Of a stretch of 37,049 nt of DNA, positions 17,230 to 24,849 are shown one piece after another. Origin of the DNA: Pedobacter agri PB92 (GTDB taxonomy: Bacteria; Bacteroidota; Bacteroidia; Sphingobacteriales; Sphingobacteriaceae); NCBI RefSeq assembly GCF_000258495.1, contig NZ_AJLG01000026.1:1-37049 (forward strand). Direction: 5' to 3'. Below the pieces are notes generated by a model. That model ran no database searches. It saw only the letters and a list, made by a program, of their open reading frames with translations, and had not been told where the DNA came from. Position 1 is the first letter of the stretch, and each line of letters starts with the position of its first letter. The translations under genes and the position numbers were made by a program.

Positions 17230-18561
17230 TTAACGGATTAAATCTTCTATTGCTTTATTCACTTTATCGAAACCAAATTGAGATAAAACTGCTTGCATTG
17301 ACGCAGCAATTTGTTCGTTACAAAGGTTGCCAATGCTTCCTTCGTGTGTATGATTTATTTGGCTCGATGGGGCAAAAGTACCATTTTCTATTTGTTCGCC
17401 AACAATTTTATAGGCTTCTCTAAACGGCACACCTTGCAAAGCTAAATCGTTAACCACTTCAACGCTAAATAAATAATCGTATTTCTTATCTTTCAAAATA
17501 TCATCTTTTATGGTGATGTTCTGAAACATAAAGGTTGCGATTTCAAGGCATTCATTTAACGACGTAATTGCCGGAAAAAGGTTTTCCTTTAACAACTGTA
17601 AATCGCGGTGATAACCTGATGGCAAATTGGTAATCATCATGGCAATTTCGTTCGGCAAAGCCTGAATTTTATTGCAACGAGAACGAATCAGTTCAAAAAC
17701 GTCAGGGTTCTTTTTGTGCGGCATAATGCTCGAACCTGTTGTCAGTTCTGCAGGGAAGCTGATAAAGCTAAAGTTCTGGTTAATAAACAAACAAACATCC
17801 ATCGCCATTTTAGCTAAGGTTGCTGCAACAGCACTCATCGCTTGTGCTAAAATTCTTTCGGTTTTACCACGGCCCATTTGCGCATAAACCACATTGTAAT
17901 TTAAGCTTTCGAAACCCAATAAATTAGTGGTTAAAGTTCTGTTTAACGGAAAAGAAGAACCATAACCAGCTGCAGAGCCCAATGGGTTTTTATTGGTGAT
18001 TTTCCAGGCGGCAAGCATCAATTCCATATCATCGGCAAGGCTTTCGGCATAAGCACCAAACCATAAACCGAAAGATGATGGCATGGCAATTTGCAAATGC
18101 GTGTAACCCGGCATCAACTTATCTTTGTGCGTATTACTTAATTCTATCAGTTGGTTAAACAAAGTTGATGTTTGATTAACCATATCTTCAATACAAGCAC
18201 GGAAAAACAGTTTTAAATCAACCAAAACCTGGTCATTACGTGAGCGACCGCTATGAATTTTTTTACCTGCTTCACCGATACGTTGTGTGAGCAACCACTC
18301 TACTTGCGAGTGCACATCTTCAACGGTATCTTCAATGGTAAAGTTGCCTGCTTCAATTTCTGTGTAAATATTTTTTAGCGCTTGCTGAACAGTTATTAAT
18401 TCATCAGCGGTTAGCAAATTAATGGTTTCCAGCATTTGGGTATGAGCCAAAGAACCCAACACATCAAACTTTGCCATTTGTAAATCGAGTTCACGGTCTT
18501 TTCCAACCGTGAAGCTTTCTACAAACTTATTTACATCTATATTCTTTTGCCAAATCTTCAT
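17230..18561 (-). CDS. argH: Argininosuccinate lyase
   Basis: ArgH splits argininosuccinate into arginine and fumarate, the last step of arginine synthesis. The fumarase/ASL superfamily signature GSSIMPHKKNPD is present, with the catalytic Ser loop (TTGSSIMP) before it. EDVHSQVEWLLTQRIGEAGKKIHSGRSRNDQV and GYTHLQIAMPSSFG are ASL-specific. Length is 443 residues, shorter than the ~460 of E. coli but normal for Bacteroidota. The start codon follows the stop of the small membrane protein gene after 2 bp, so the two are probably translationally coupled. Confidence 0.97.
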   Translation of the reverse strand: MKIWQKNIDVNKFVESFTVGKDRELDLQMAKFDVLGSLAHTQMLETINLLTADELITVQQALKNIYTEIEAGNFTIEDTVEDVHSQVEWLLTQRIGEAGKKIHSGRSRNDQVLVDLKLFFRACIEDMVNQTSTLFNQLIELSNTHKDKLMPGYTHLQIAMPSSFGLWFGAYAESLADDMELMLAAWKITNKNPLGSAAGYGSSFPLNRTLTTNLLGFESLNYNVVYAQMGRGKTERILAQAMSAVAATLAKMAMDVCLFINQNFSFISFPAELTTGSSIMPHKKNPDVFELIRSRCNKIQALPNEIAMMITNLPSGYHRDLQLLKENLFPAITSLNECLEIATFMFQNITIKDDILKDKKYDYLFSVEVVNDLALQGVPFREAYKIVGEQIENGTFAPSSQINHTHEGSIGNLCNEQIAASMQAVLSQFGFDKVNKAIEDLIR

Positions 18562-18563
18562 AA

Positions 18564-18884
18564 TTACGATTTTTTATTTGTTAATAAAGCATATAAAAAG
18601 AATAGACCTACAATAACCGCAATTAAAATAAAAAACGGCAAATATTCTATAACATCCGAAATTATAGAAACTACACCCACAGCAACTCCTCCTATTATAT
18701 ATATTGTTAATGCAATACCAAAAGGAGAAATGCCATCATTATGCTCTGAATTATTTATTAGAGATATAGCAAAAAAAGGAATAGTAAATGAGATAAAAGT
18801 TTTCAGCGCTTCATCATTACCAAAAATTACAGCAGAGCCGATACCTAAAAATGCGCCTAATAAAACTTGTAAGTATTTATTCAA
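18564..18884 (-). CDS. Small hypothetical membrane protein in the arginine operon
   Basis: No family is recognised. The 106-residue product is mostly hydrophobic, with about four membrane segments (near residues 5-22, 27-43, 53-76 and 80-101) and a Lys-rich end (LLTNKKS). The only start in a sensible place is a TTG at 18882-18884. The frame stays open upstream without an ATG and runs into the dispersed repeat at 18931-18956, so an older start may have been displaced by the repeat. The gene ends 2 bp before argH and could be expressed only through the operon. It might be a transporter-like accessory or a chance acquisition. Confidence 0.55.
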   Translation of the reverse strand: MNKYLQVLLGAFLGIGSAVIFGNDEALKTFISFTIPFFAISLINNSEHNDGISPFGIALTIYIIGGVAVGVVSIISDVIEYLPFFILIAVIVGLFFLYALLTNKKS

Positions 18885-18930
18885 TTTAATCTCTAAATTA
18901 AGTTTATCATTTTTGAATACAAACGCATAA

Positions 18931-18956
18931 AGATTGCTTCGTGCCTCGCAATGACG
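18931..18956 (-). repeat. Dispersed 26-bp repeat, family A, copy 2
   Basis: The unit starts AGATTGCTTCG and ends CGCAATGACG, identical to the copy at 21200 and inverted relative to copy 1. Together with copy 1 it brackets argH and the small membrane protein gene in inverted orientation. Confidence 0.85.
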
Positions 18957-18967
18957 ATTTGTTCCAA

Positions 18968-20035
18968 TTAACCTAAAACTACTGGTTTCAACATATTCAC
19001 ATACCCCTCCACACCCTCAGCGACTTCCCGAACATATAAAAATTCATCAGCCATGTGTGAGCGACCAGAAAAACCTGGTCCACATTTTACTGACGGAATA
19101 TCCAATAAAGCCTGGTCTGAAGTGGTAGGCGAACCATAAGTTGTTTTGCCCAAGGCCACACCTGCCTGAACCACCGGGTGGTTTTTATCTATTGATGATG
19201 GTTTCAAACGAATCGAACGCGGTGTTACATCACAATCTACGTTGGCACGGATAATTTCTAAAACTTCTTCATTGGTGTAGGCATCAGTAACCCTAACATC
19301 AACCGTAAAAGTGCAATTTGCAGGCACCACGTTATGCTGTGAACCCGCATTGATAATGGTCACCGTCATTTTCAGCGGACCAAAAACTTCAGATACTTTA
19401 GGGAACTGGTAATTCCTGAACCATTCGATATCTTTCAACGCTTTGTAAATGGCGTTTTCACCTTCTTCCCGGGCCGCGTGACCTGCTTTACCATGAGATA
19501 CACAATCCAAAACCAACAATCCACGCTCTGCGATGGCCAGGTTCATTTCCGTTGGTTCACCAACAATTCCAAATTCAAGTTCACCTAAATCTGGTAAAAC
19601 CAATTCCAAACCATTGTTTCCAGAAATTTCCTCTTCAGCCGTTGCGGCCAAACAGATGTTGTATTTTAAATTTTCCTGTTCGTAATAATATAAAAACGCT
19701 CCGATTAACGAAACCAGGCAACCACCGGCATCATTACTGCCCAAGCCAAACAATTTATCGCCCTCAATGGCAGCATCATAAGGGTCGCGGGTATAACCAG
19801 AATTGGGTTTAACTGTATCATGATGAGAGTTCAACAACACGGTGGGCTTACTTGCATCGAAATGCTTATTGTATGCCCAAACATTATTCATTTTACGCTG
19901 GGTTTTAATCCCTCTCTCCTCTAAGAACTGAGCAATTAAATTCGCAGTTCTGTCTTCTTCTTTACTAAAAGACTGGATGCGAATTAGCTGTCGCAATAAA
20001 TCCAGACTTTCTTTTTGTATATTTTCTAACAACAT
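18968..20035 (-). CDS. argE: M20-family deacylase of arginine synthesis (N-acyl-citrulline/ornithine deacylase)
   Basis: The 355-residue protein is an M20 metallohydrolase. Its metal and catalytic residues are visible: NSHHDTVKP, GSNDAGGCLVSLIGA, AATAEEEISG (Glu general base) and GFSGRSHMADEF (C-terminal His ligand), with a dimerisation lid domain between about 160 and 270 (RGLLVLDCVSHGKAGHAARE). In E. coli ArgE deacetylates N-acetylornithine. Here the neighbouring carbamoyltransferase is of the N-acylornithine type, so the real substrate is probably N-succinylcitrulline (or N-acetylcitrulline). That part is inferred from context. The 67-bp spacer to proC holds a dispersed repeat. Confidence 0.88.
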   Translation of the reverse strand: MLLENIQKESLDLLRQLIRIQSFSKEEDRTANLIAQFLEERGIKTQRKMNNVWAYNKHFDASKPTVLLNSHHDTVKPNSGYTRDPYDAAIEGDKLFGLGSNDAGGCLVSLIGAFLYYYEQENLKYNICLAATAEEEISGNNGLELVLPDLGELEFGIVGEPTEMNLAIAERGLLVLDCVSHGKAGHAAREEGENAIYKALKDIEWFRNYQFPKVSEVFGPLKMTVTIINAGSQHNVVPANCTFTVDVRVTDAYTNEEVLEIIRANVDCDVTPRSIRLKPSSIDKNHPVVQAGVALGKTTYGSPTTSDQALLDIPSVKCGPGFSGRSHMADEFLYVREVAEGVEGYVNMLKPVVLG

Positions 20036-20103
20036 AGTATTGAGTAGTTAGTATCAAGTATTAAGATATAGAGCCTAAACCCTACACCCTTAACCTTCCA
20101 CCT
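20036..20103. repeat. Dispersed repeat, family C, in the argE-proC spacer
   Basis: The motif CCTACACCCTTAACCTTCC followed by ACCTTTAAGCTT recurs in inverted form after the argF' start (about 23108-23145: AAGCTTAAAGGTTTGAGGTG then TAGGTCTAAGG) and, more diverged, before rsmA (about 12298-12335). It fills most of the spacer. No coding potential is seen. Confidence 0.5.
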
Positions 20104-20913
20104 TTAAGCTTCTTTTACGTACAAATTCCCTGCTTTTAAGGCCGATAATTTTATACCTTTTATTAATGATGAGCTAAAACCATTATGTTCCATTTCATTT
20201 AAACCAGCAATGGTACAACCTTTCGGCGAAGTTACCTTATCTATTTCTGATTCCGGGTGTGTGCCGTGTAATAAAAGTAAATCGGCGGCACCCTTTGCAG
20301 TTTGAACCGCCATTTTAAGCGCTTCATCGGCATGGAAACCAATTTCTACACCACCTTGCGATGCCGCTCTGATGGCCCTCAAGAAAAATGCAATTCCACA
20401 AGCACAAAGTGCCGTAGCAGAAGTCATTAAGTCTTCGTTTATTTTCACTACCGAACCAACCGTTTCGAACATTTTAGTCACCTCAGCAATATTTTCCGCC
20501 GATGCATTATCGCTCGCCATACAAGTCATCGATTGACCAATTGCAATTGCAGTGTTCGGCATCACTCGGATTACCTCCACATCATCGCCTAATTTCTCAC
20601 GCACCGCAGCACAACTTACACCTGAAATTACCGAAATAACCAAATGTTTAGCTGAATCAATCGATGAGTTAATCTCATCCAAAACCGCATTTAACTGCTG
20701 GGGCAACACAGCAAGAATCACCACATCAGCGTTAGTCACTGCTTGTTTATTATTGTTACTCACAACAAACCCAGCTTCAGCAAAAGACTTTAAATGGTCG
20801 ATATTTCTACGGGTAAGCGTAATGTCGCCAGCTTTAGCGAAATCAGCCTTCACTAAGCCTTTTGCTAAAGATAATCCGATATTTCCGCTACCAATTATGG
20901 CTATTTTCTTCAT
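20104..20913 (-). CDS. proC: Pyrroline-5-carboxylate reductase
   Basis: ProC reduces pyrroline-5-carboxylate to proline with NAD(P)H. The N-terminal Rossmann motif is IAIIGSGNIGLSLAKGL. The family signature at the C-terminal half (LMTSATALCACGIAFF ... ALKMAVQTAKGAADLLL ... VTSPKGCTIAGLNEME) is clear, with the GCT motif present. Length is 269 residues. Its place inside the arginine operon links proline and arginine synthesis from glutamate; in several Bacteroidota proC sits next to arg genes. Confidence 0.94.
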   Translation of the reverse strand: MKKIAIIGSGNIGLSLAKGLVKADFAKAGDITLTRRNIDHLKSFAEAGFVVSNNNKQAVTNADVVILAVLPQQLNAVLDEINSSIDSAKHLVISVISGVSCAAVREKLGDDVEVIRVMPNTAIAIGQSMTCMASDNASAENIAEVTKMFETVGSVVKINEDLMTSATALCACGIAFFLRAIRAASQGGVEIGFHADEALKMAVQTAKGAADLLLLHGTHPESEIDKVTSPKGCTIAGLNEMEHNGFSSSLIKGIKLSALKAGNLYVKEA

Positions 20914-21282
20914 GTGGTTCGTTTATTTGGTTTAGTTGGTTAAACTATTTTAATTGTCGTACAGCGTATAATCGATGTTTGAAAAGCAAGTTCAGTCATC
21001 CTATTATTGTCAGTCCTGCTATCCACTTCAATCTTTTTTAAACACCTGTCATGCATTCTATCTTGTTAGTGTTAGGAGAAACGACGTGGCAATCTTTATG
21101 GTTTGTTCTGCAAAAAAGTATTTCCGCTTCTATCAGGTTTAAATTACTCTCGCTATTGCTAGAAACGAAGTGACCTCTCCCCACCAAACTGCTAAAAGGA
21201 GATTGCTTCGTGCCTCGCAATGACGGAGAGATTAAATTATTGCAATAAACCTATCCTCCATACCAAGTCCCCTTTAGGGGAT
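20914..21282. other. Gene-free spacer of 369 bp made of dispersed repeats
   Basis: The proC-argB gap holds no credible gene. A 60-codon open frame at 21038-21220 is only a translation of repeat sequence. Recognisable pieces are the inverted match to the 11027-11053 repeat (about 21012-21039), a diverged family A fragment (GACGTGGCAATCTTT near 21085), the 26-bp family A copy at 21200-21225, and a C/G-rich family B repeat that runs into the end of argB. Confidence 0.7.
21200..21225 (-). repeat. Dispersed 26-bp repeat, family A, copy 3
   Basis: The unit is identical over 26 bp to the copy at 18931-18956 and the exact reverse complement of copy 1. It lies in the proC-argB spacer. Confidence 0.85.
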
Positions 21283-21289
21283 TTAGGGG
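21265..21289 (+). repeat. Family B repeat (CCCC-TTTAGGGGATTTAGGGG type) overlapping the argB stop
   Basis: The unit reads AAGTCCCCTTTAGGGG then ATTTAGGGG. Its last seven bases form the argB stop codon and part of the preceding Pro codon on the minus strand. A related unit lies inside argC at 25630-25663. Confidence 0.75.
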
Positions 21290-22071
21290 TTCATCTTCGT
21301 TCCAAAAGTTCCTTCAGCAAGTTCATTTAATTCATCGGCTTTGCCAATATATACTGCGGAAACACCTTTTTTAATCGCCTCAAAAGCATTGTGCAATTTA
21401 GGAATCATCCCGCCTTGCACTGTTCCATCAGCCTTCAAACCTTCAAATTCATCTGTTTTAATTTCTCTAACTACAGAATCATCATCATTTACATCTTTCA
21501 GCACACCTTTCTTCTCGAAGCAATATACTAAACGCGTTTCGTATAAAGCCGACATTGCTACCGCAACCGATGATGCAATCGTATCAGCATTGGTATTTAA
21601 CAACTGCGTATCACCATCATGCGTTATTGCACACAAAACAGGAACCAATCCAGCTTTCAACAAACTATCTAAAGTAGTTGCAGAAACAGAATGCTCATCC
21701 AAATCACCTACAAAACCATAATCAATTTCTTTTACAGGGCGTTTTTTGGCTTTGATGATATTTCCATCTGCACCTGTTAAACCAATAGCATTACTGCCTT
21801 TAGCCTGTAACTGGGCAACCATGTTCTTGTTTATCAAACCAGCGTACACCATTGTAACAATGCGCAAAGTTTCAATATCTGTAACTCTACGTCCTTCAAT
21901 CATTTTAGCTTCAACACCTAAACTTTCACCCAGTTCGGTTGCAATTTTACCGCCTCCATGAACCAAAATTTTATCGCCAGGCAAAGCCGTAAAGTCTAAT
22001 AAAAACTGATGTAAATTGGCAGAGTTATCGATTACGTTTCCGCCAATTTTTATGATGGTAAGTTGTTTCAT
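21283..22071 (-). CDS. argB: N-acylglutamate kinase (acetyl/succinylglutamate kinase)
   Basis: ArgB phosphorylates the gamma-carboxylate of N-acylglutamate. The amino-acid-kinase motifs are visible: LTIIKIGGNVIDN (phosphate-binding Lys and Gly-Gly), LVHGGGKIATELGE, RRVTDIETL, and TIASSVAVAMSA with NADTIAS before it. Length is 262 residues. The last residues, Asn-Pro-stop, are encoded by a family B repeat, so the native C terminus seems to have been replaced by repeat sequence. The operon suggests that N-succinylglutamate may be the substrate, but ArgB sequence does not show that directly. Confidence 0.94.
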   Translation of the reverse strand: MKQLTIIKIGGNVIDNSANLHQFLLDFTALPGDKILVHGGGKIATELGESLGVEAKMIEGRRVTDIETLRIVTMVYAGLINKNMVAQLQAKGSNAIGLTGADGNIIKAKKRPVKEIDYGFVGDLDEHSVSATTLDSLLKAGLVPVLCAITHDGDTQLLNTNADTIASSVAVAMSALYETRLVYCFEKKGVLKDVNDDDSVVREIKTDEFEGLKADGTVQGGMIPKLHNAFEAIKKGVSAVYIGKADELNELAEGTFGTKMNP

Positions 22072-22092
22072 ATTTTTTTGAGCTTAAAGTTG

Positions 22093-22135
22093 AAAGCAGA
22101 AAGCTTAAAGCTTTAGTCTTTAAGCTTTCTGCTTT
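22093..22135 (-). repeat. Perfect 18-bp hairpin between argF' and argB
   Basis: The arms start AAAGCAGAAAGC (22093-22110) and CTTTAAGCTTTC (22118-22135) and pair without mismatch around a 7-nt loop. It starts 1 bp after the argF' stop codon. On the minus strand no U-tract follows, so a terminator is unlikely; an RNA-processing or stability role, or simply a repeat insertion (purine-rich family D), is more likely. A T-run follows on the plus strand only. Confidence 0.75.
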
Positions 22136-22136
22136 T

Positions 22137-23108
22137 TTATAATTCTTCCAGCATCGATTTTATCACCGCTTGCGCTGCCCATAAGCGATTGCCTGCCTCA
22201 TGAATAACCAATGAACTTGGACCATCTAAAATCTCAGAAGACAATTCTAAATCGCGACGCACCGGCAAACAGTGCATTACCTTCGCATCGTTGGTAAATT
22301 TCAGCTTTTCGTTGTTCATCATCCAGCCATCAGGGTAAGTTAAAACTTTACCATATTCTTTGTAGCTACTCCAGTTTTTTACATAAACGTAATCAGCGCC
22401 AGCCAAAGCTTCTTCTATATTATATTGTATATCTGCACCTGGCGTAAATTCTTCTGCCAATTCATAACCTTCGGGTTGTGCGATGGTAAAATCAATCATC
22501 CCTTCTGCTTGCGCTTTGCACATCCATTCTGCAAAAGAATTTGGAACGGCCTGCGGCAAAGCTTTTACATGAGGTGCCCAAGCCAAAACAACTTTTGGTT
22601 TTCTGCCATCAGGTTGTTTAGTCCAGGTTTCGTGAATGGTAATAATATCGGCAAAACTTTGTAAGGGGTGGCGAGTTGCGCTTTCCAAACTCACTACAGG
22701 AACAGCGCAATACTTTACAAATTTGTTAAAGAAATCTTCACTATAATCTTCCTCACGATTGTTTAACTTCGGGAAAGAGCGCAATCCCAGAATGTCGCAA
22801 TATTGACCCATTACGGCAGCAGCCTCACGAATGTGCTCAACGGTTGAGCCATTCATTACCACACCATCCTGGGTTTCTAAAGCCCAACCCTCTTTATCCA
22901 AATTCATGACCATCACATTCATCCCTAAGTTTAGCGCAGCTTTCTGAGTGCTTAAACGGGTACGCAAACTTGGATTCATAAAAACCAATCCTAAGGTTTT
23001 GTTTTTACCCAAACTTTGATGTGCATAAGGATTTGCCTTTAATTCTAGCGCATCTTTTACAAATTGTTTGATGCTTGGAACATCATGTACGGAAGTGAAA
23101 AGTTTCAT
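22137..23108 (-). CDS. argF': N-succinylornithine carbamoyltransferase (AOTC/SOTC family)
   Basis: The protein transfers a carbamoyl group to an N-acylated ornithine. The carbamoyl-phosphate loop is SLRTRLSTQ (47-55), distinct from the STRT of normal ornithine transcarbamylases and typical of the AOTC/SOTC group. HCLPVRRDLE and EAGNRLWAAQAV close the active site. Position 90 is Val, in GSTVEHIREA. In this family Glu at the matching position means N-acetylornithine, while Pro in the Bacteroides fragilis enzyme, or small or hydrophobic replacements, gives N-succinylornithine specificity. The Val therefore argues for the succinyl pathway. Length is 323 residues. The 190-bp spacer to argD holds a paired repeat. 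Confidence 0.92.
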   Translation of the reverse strand: MKLFTSVHDVPSIKQFVKDALELKANPYAHQSLGKNKTLGLVFMNPSLRTRLSTQKAALNLGMNVMVMNLDKEGWALETQDGVVMNGSTVEHIREAAAVMGQYCDILGLRSFPKLNNREEDYSEDFFNKFVKYCAVPVVSLESATRHPLQSFADIITIHETWTKQPDGRKPKVVLAWAPHVKALPQAVPNSFAEWMCKAQAEGMIDFTIAQPEGYELAEEFTPGADIQYNIEEALAGADYVYVKNWSSYKEYGKVLTYPDGWMMNNEKLKFTNDAKVMHCLPVRRDLELSSEILDGPSSLVIHEAGNRLWAAQAVIKSMLEEL

Positions 23109-23207
23109 TTTTTAAAGCTTAAAGGTTTGAGGTGTAGGTCTAAGGTTTTCCTGCACCACCTCTTAAAAATTTTAAAGTAAGTTAGCTCTCACTAACTTCA
23201 TATTTAT

Positions 23208-23291
23208 CGTCATTGCGAGGGGCGAAGCAATTTACAATGATGGGTTAGTTTTTTCTACCGCATTAAGATTGCTTCATGCCTTGCAATGACG
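23208..23291. repeat. Paired family A repeat forming an 84-bp imperfect palindrome
   Basis: A plus-oriented arm (CGTCATTGCGAGG..., 23208-23233) and a minus-oriented arm (...GCAATGACG, 23266-23291) face each other across 32 bp. The arms differ from the single 26-bp copies at a few bases. The RNA of either strand could fold into a long hairpin. It lies in the argF'-argD spacer, 7 bp after the argD stop. Confidence 0.8.
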
Positions 23292-23297
23292 AAAGGA

Positions 23298-24428
23298 TTA
23301 TTTTACCAACTCACTAAACGCCGCCAAAAACTCATCAGCATGTGCTTTGGTCAAATTCAAAGCTGGCAATAAACGGATAACATTCGGTTTTGCCTCGCCT
23401 GTAAAAATAAAATGTTTAAATAATAACTCCTTTTTAACATGGGCCAATTCTTCAGGCAATTCAATCCCAATCATCAATCCGCGACCGCGAACTTCTTTTA
23501 CTTGCTCAAATTTCTTCAATTCGGTAATTAGATAGTTCCCGATTTCTTCAGCATTCTTCATCAGGTTATCTTTTTCCATCACCTCTAAAACAGCCAAAGC
23601 CGCAGCGCAAGCCAAATGGTTACCGCCAAAAGTAGTCCCCAATTCTCCATGCCATGGTTTAAATTTTGGTGCAATTGAGATTCCCGCTACCGGAAATCCA
23701 TTACCCATTCCTTTTGCCATGGTATAAACATCAGCCTCAACACCTGAATAATCGTGTGAATAAAACAAACCTGTTCTGCCATAACCGCACTGAACCGAAT
23801 CGGCAATGTAAACGGCATTATACTCATCACAAAGTGAACGGATTTTCTGTAAGAAACTCTTCGAGGCTTCTTTAATTCCGCCAACACCTTGGATGCCCTC
23901 GATAATTACAGCTGAAATTTCATCGCCCTGCGATTTAAAAGTTTCTTCCAAAGCTACTTCATTATTAAAAGGCAGGAAGATTACATTTTCAGTTTGATTA
24001 ACAGGCGCTACAATTTTAGGGTTATCAGTTACCGCAACCGCTAATGAAGTACGCCCGTGGAAAGCACCTGTGAAAGCGATTACTTTCTTTCTGCCATTAT
24101 AAAATGAAGCGAGTTTCAACGCATTTTCATTCGCTTCTGCACCAGAGTTTACCAGGAATAATTGAAAATCTTTTTTCCCAGAAACCTGGCCTAATTTCTC
24201 TGCTAATTGAACCTGCAGTGGAATTTTAACTGAATTGGAATAAAAACCAACCTTGTTAAGTTGGTTAGTTAGACGGCTTACATAATGCGGATTGGTGTGG
24301 CCAATCGAAATCACTGCGTGACCGCCATATAAGTCTAAATATTTTTGTTCGTTAGCATCCCAAACATTGCTGCCAGATGCTTTTGTAATTTCTATATTGT
24401 TAAGAGGATAAACGTCGAATAGTTGCAT
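23298..24428 (-). CDS. argD: Acetylornithine/succinylornithine aminotransferase
   Basis: ArgD transfers an amino group to N-acylglutamate semialdehyde to give N-acylornithine. The class III aminotransferase motifs are clear: NSGAEANENALKLA, AFHGRTSLAVAVT, VIIEGIQGVGGI, and the PLP lysine in VYTMAKGMGNGFPVAG (Lys239), followed by GTTFGGNHLACAAALAVLE. Length is 376 residues. Upstream, the four-helix-bundle cassette separates it from argC. Confidence 0.95.
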   Translation of the reverse strand: MQLFDVYPLNNIEITKASGSNVWDANEQKYLDLYGGHAVISIGHTNPHYVSRLTNQLNKVGFYSNSVKIPLQVQLAEKLGQVSGKKDFQLFLVNSGAEANENALKLASFYNGRKKVIAFTGAFHGRTSLAVAVTDNPKIVAPVNQTENVIFLPFNNEVALEETFKSQGDEISAVIIEGIQGVGGIKEASKSFLQKIRSLCDEYNAVYIADSVQCGYGRTGLFYSHDYSGVEADVYTMAKGMGNGFPVAGISIAPKFKPWHGELGTTFGGNHLACAAALAVLEVMEKDNLMKNAEEIGNYLITELKKFEQVKEVRGRGLMIGIELPEELAHVKKELLFKHFIFTGEAKPNVIRLLPALNLTKAHADEFLAAFSELVK

Positions 24429-24434
24429 TGTATT

Positions 24435-24466
24435 AAGTTTAAAGTAAAAAGTAGAAAGTTTAAAGT
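24435..24466 (+). repeat. Purine-rich repeat (family D), left arm around the four-helix-bundle gene
   Basis: The arm is made of short units such as AAGTTTAAAG, TAAAAAGTAG and AAAGTTTAAAGT. It overlaps the last codons of the four-helix-bundle gene and reaches to within 6 bp of the argD start codon. An inverted counterpart lies on the other side of the gene. Confidence 0.6.
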
Positions 24467-24813
24467 CTGACTTTCTTAATCAAAGAAATAAGCATAGCTT
24501 TAATTTCATTGATATTCTTTTCTAATTGAATGTATAGTTCATTATTAATAAAACCTAAATCTTTCGATAAGAGCAATAAATACTCTACTTCATGACTTGA
24601 GCCTAAAGCTATTTGCAAAAAATGGGCTAAATCTTTTTGAGAAAATCTGCCAGTTCCTTCAGCAATATTGGTAGCAATGGATGAAGACGCCCGTTTAAGT
24701 TGACTTACTAAACTGTAGATTTCTTCTTTTGGATAGGTTGATACAGTTTTATAAATCTCAAGTGTAAGTTGGTGTGCCTTTTTCCAAACTAGTAAATCTT
24801 TGTAATTCTGCAT
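24460..24813 (-). CDS. Four-helix-bundle protein (23S rRNA intervening-sequence protein family)
   Basis: The 117-residue protein matches the IVP/S23 family: YKDLLVWKKAHQLTLEIYK, FSQ-type helix breaks, LKRASSSIATNIAEGTGR and FLQIALGSSHEVEYLLLLSKDL are its signature segments. These proteins form pentameric four-helix bundles; some are encoded in insertions of 23S rRNA genes, and the Avd protein of diversity-generating retroelements has the same fold. Here it is free-standing and unrelated in function to its arginine neighbours. It is bracketed by inverted purine-rich repeats that fill the whole argC-argD gap, which suggests that it arrived as a unit. Confidence 0.88.
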   Translation of the reverse strand: MQNYKDLLVWKKAHQLTLEIYKTVSTYPKEEIYSLVSQLKRASSSIATNIAEGTGRFSQKDLAHFLQIALGSSHEVEYLLLLSKDLGFINNELYIQLEKNINEIKAMLISLIKKVRL

Positions 24814-24817
24814 TTTT

Positions 24818-24849
24818 AACTTTTCACTTTTAACTTTTAACTTTCAACT
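24818..24849 (-). repeat. Purine-rich repeat (family D), right arm around the four-helix-bundle gene
   Basis: On the minus strand the arm consists of AGTTGAAAG, TTAAAAG and AGTGAAAAGT units, the inverse of the left arm. Its first bases are part of the argC stop codon (TAG), so the repeat begins exactly where argC ends. Confidence 0.6.

Noticed and set aside
17161..18956. Composite transposon bounded by inverted repeats around argH and the small membrane protein
   Set aside because: The repeat is found at several other places in the operon and no transposase is present, so the bracket is probably accidental.
21038..21220. 60-codon open frame in the proC-argB spacer
   Set aside because: Its sequence is made of dispersed repeat fragments, it has no recognisable domain, and it contains the 26-bp family A repeat. 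It is not a credible gene.
24460..24813. Four-helix-bundle protein as the Avd component of a diversity-generating retroelement
   Set aside because: No reverse transcriptase, template repeat or variable repeat is visible in the surrounding sequence, and the neighbours are ordinary arginine genes.
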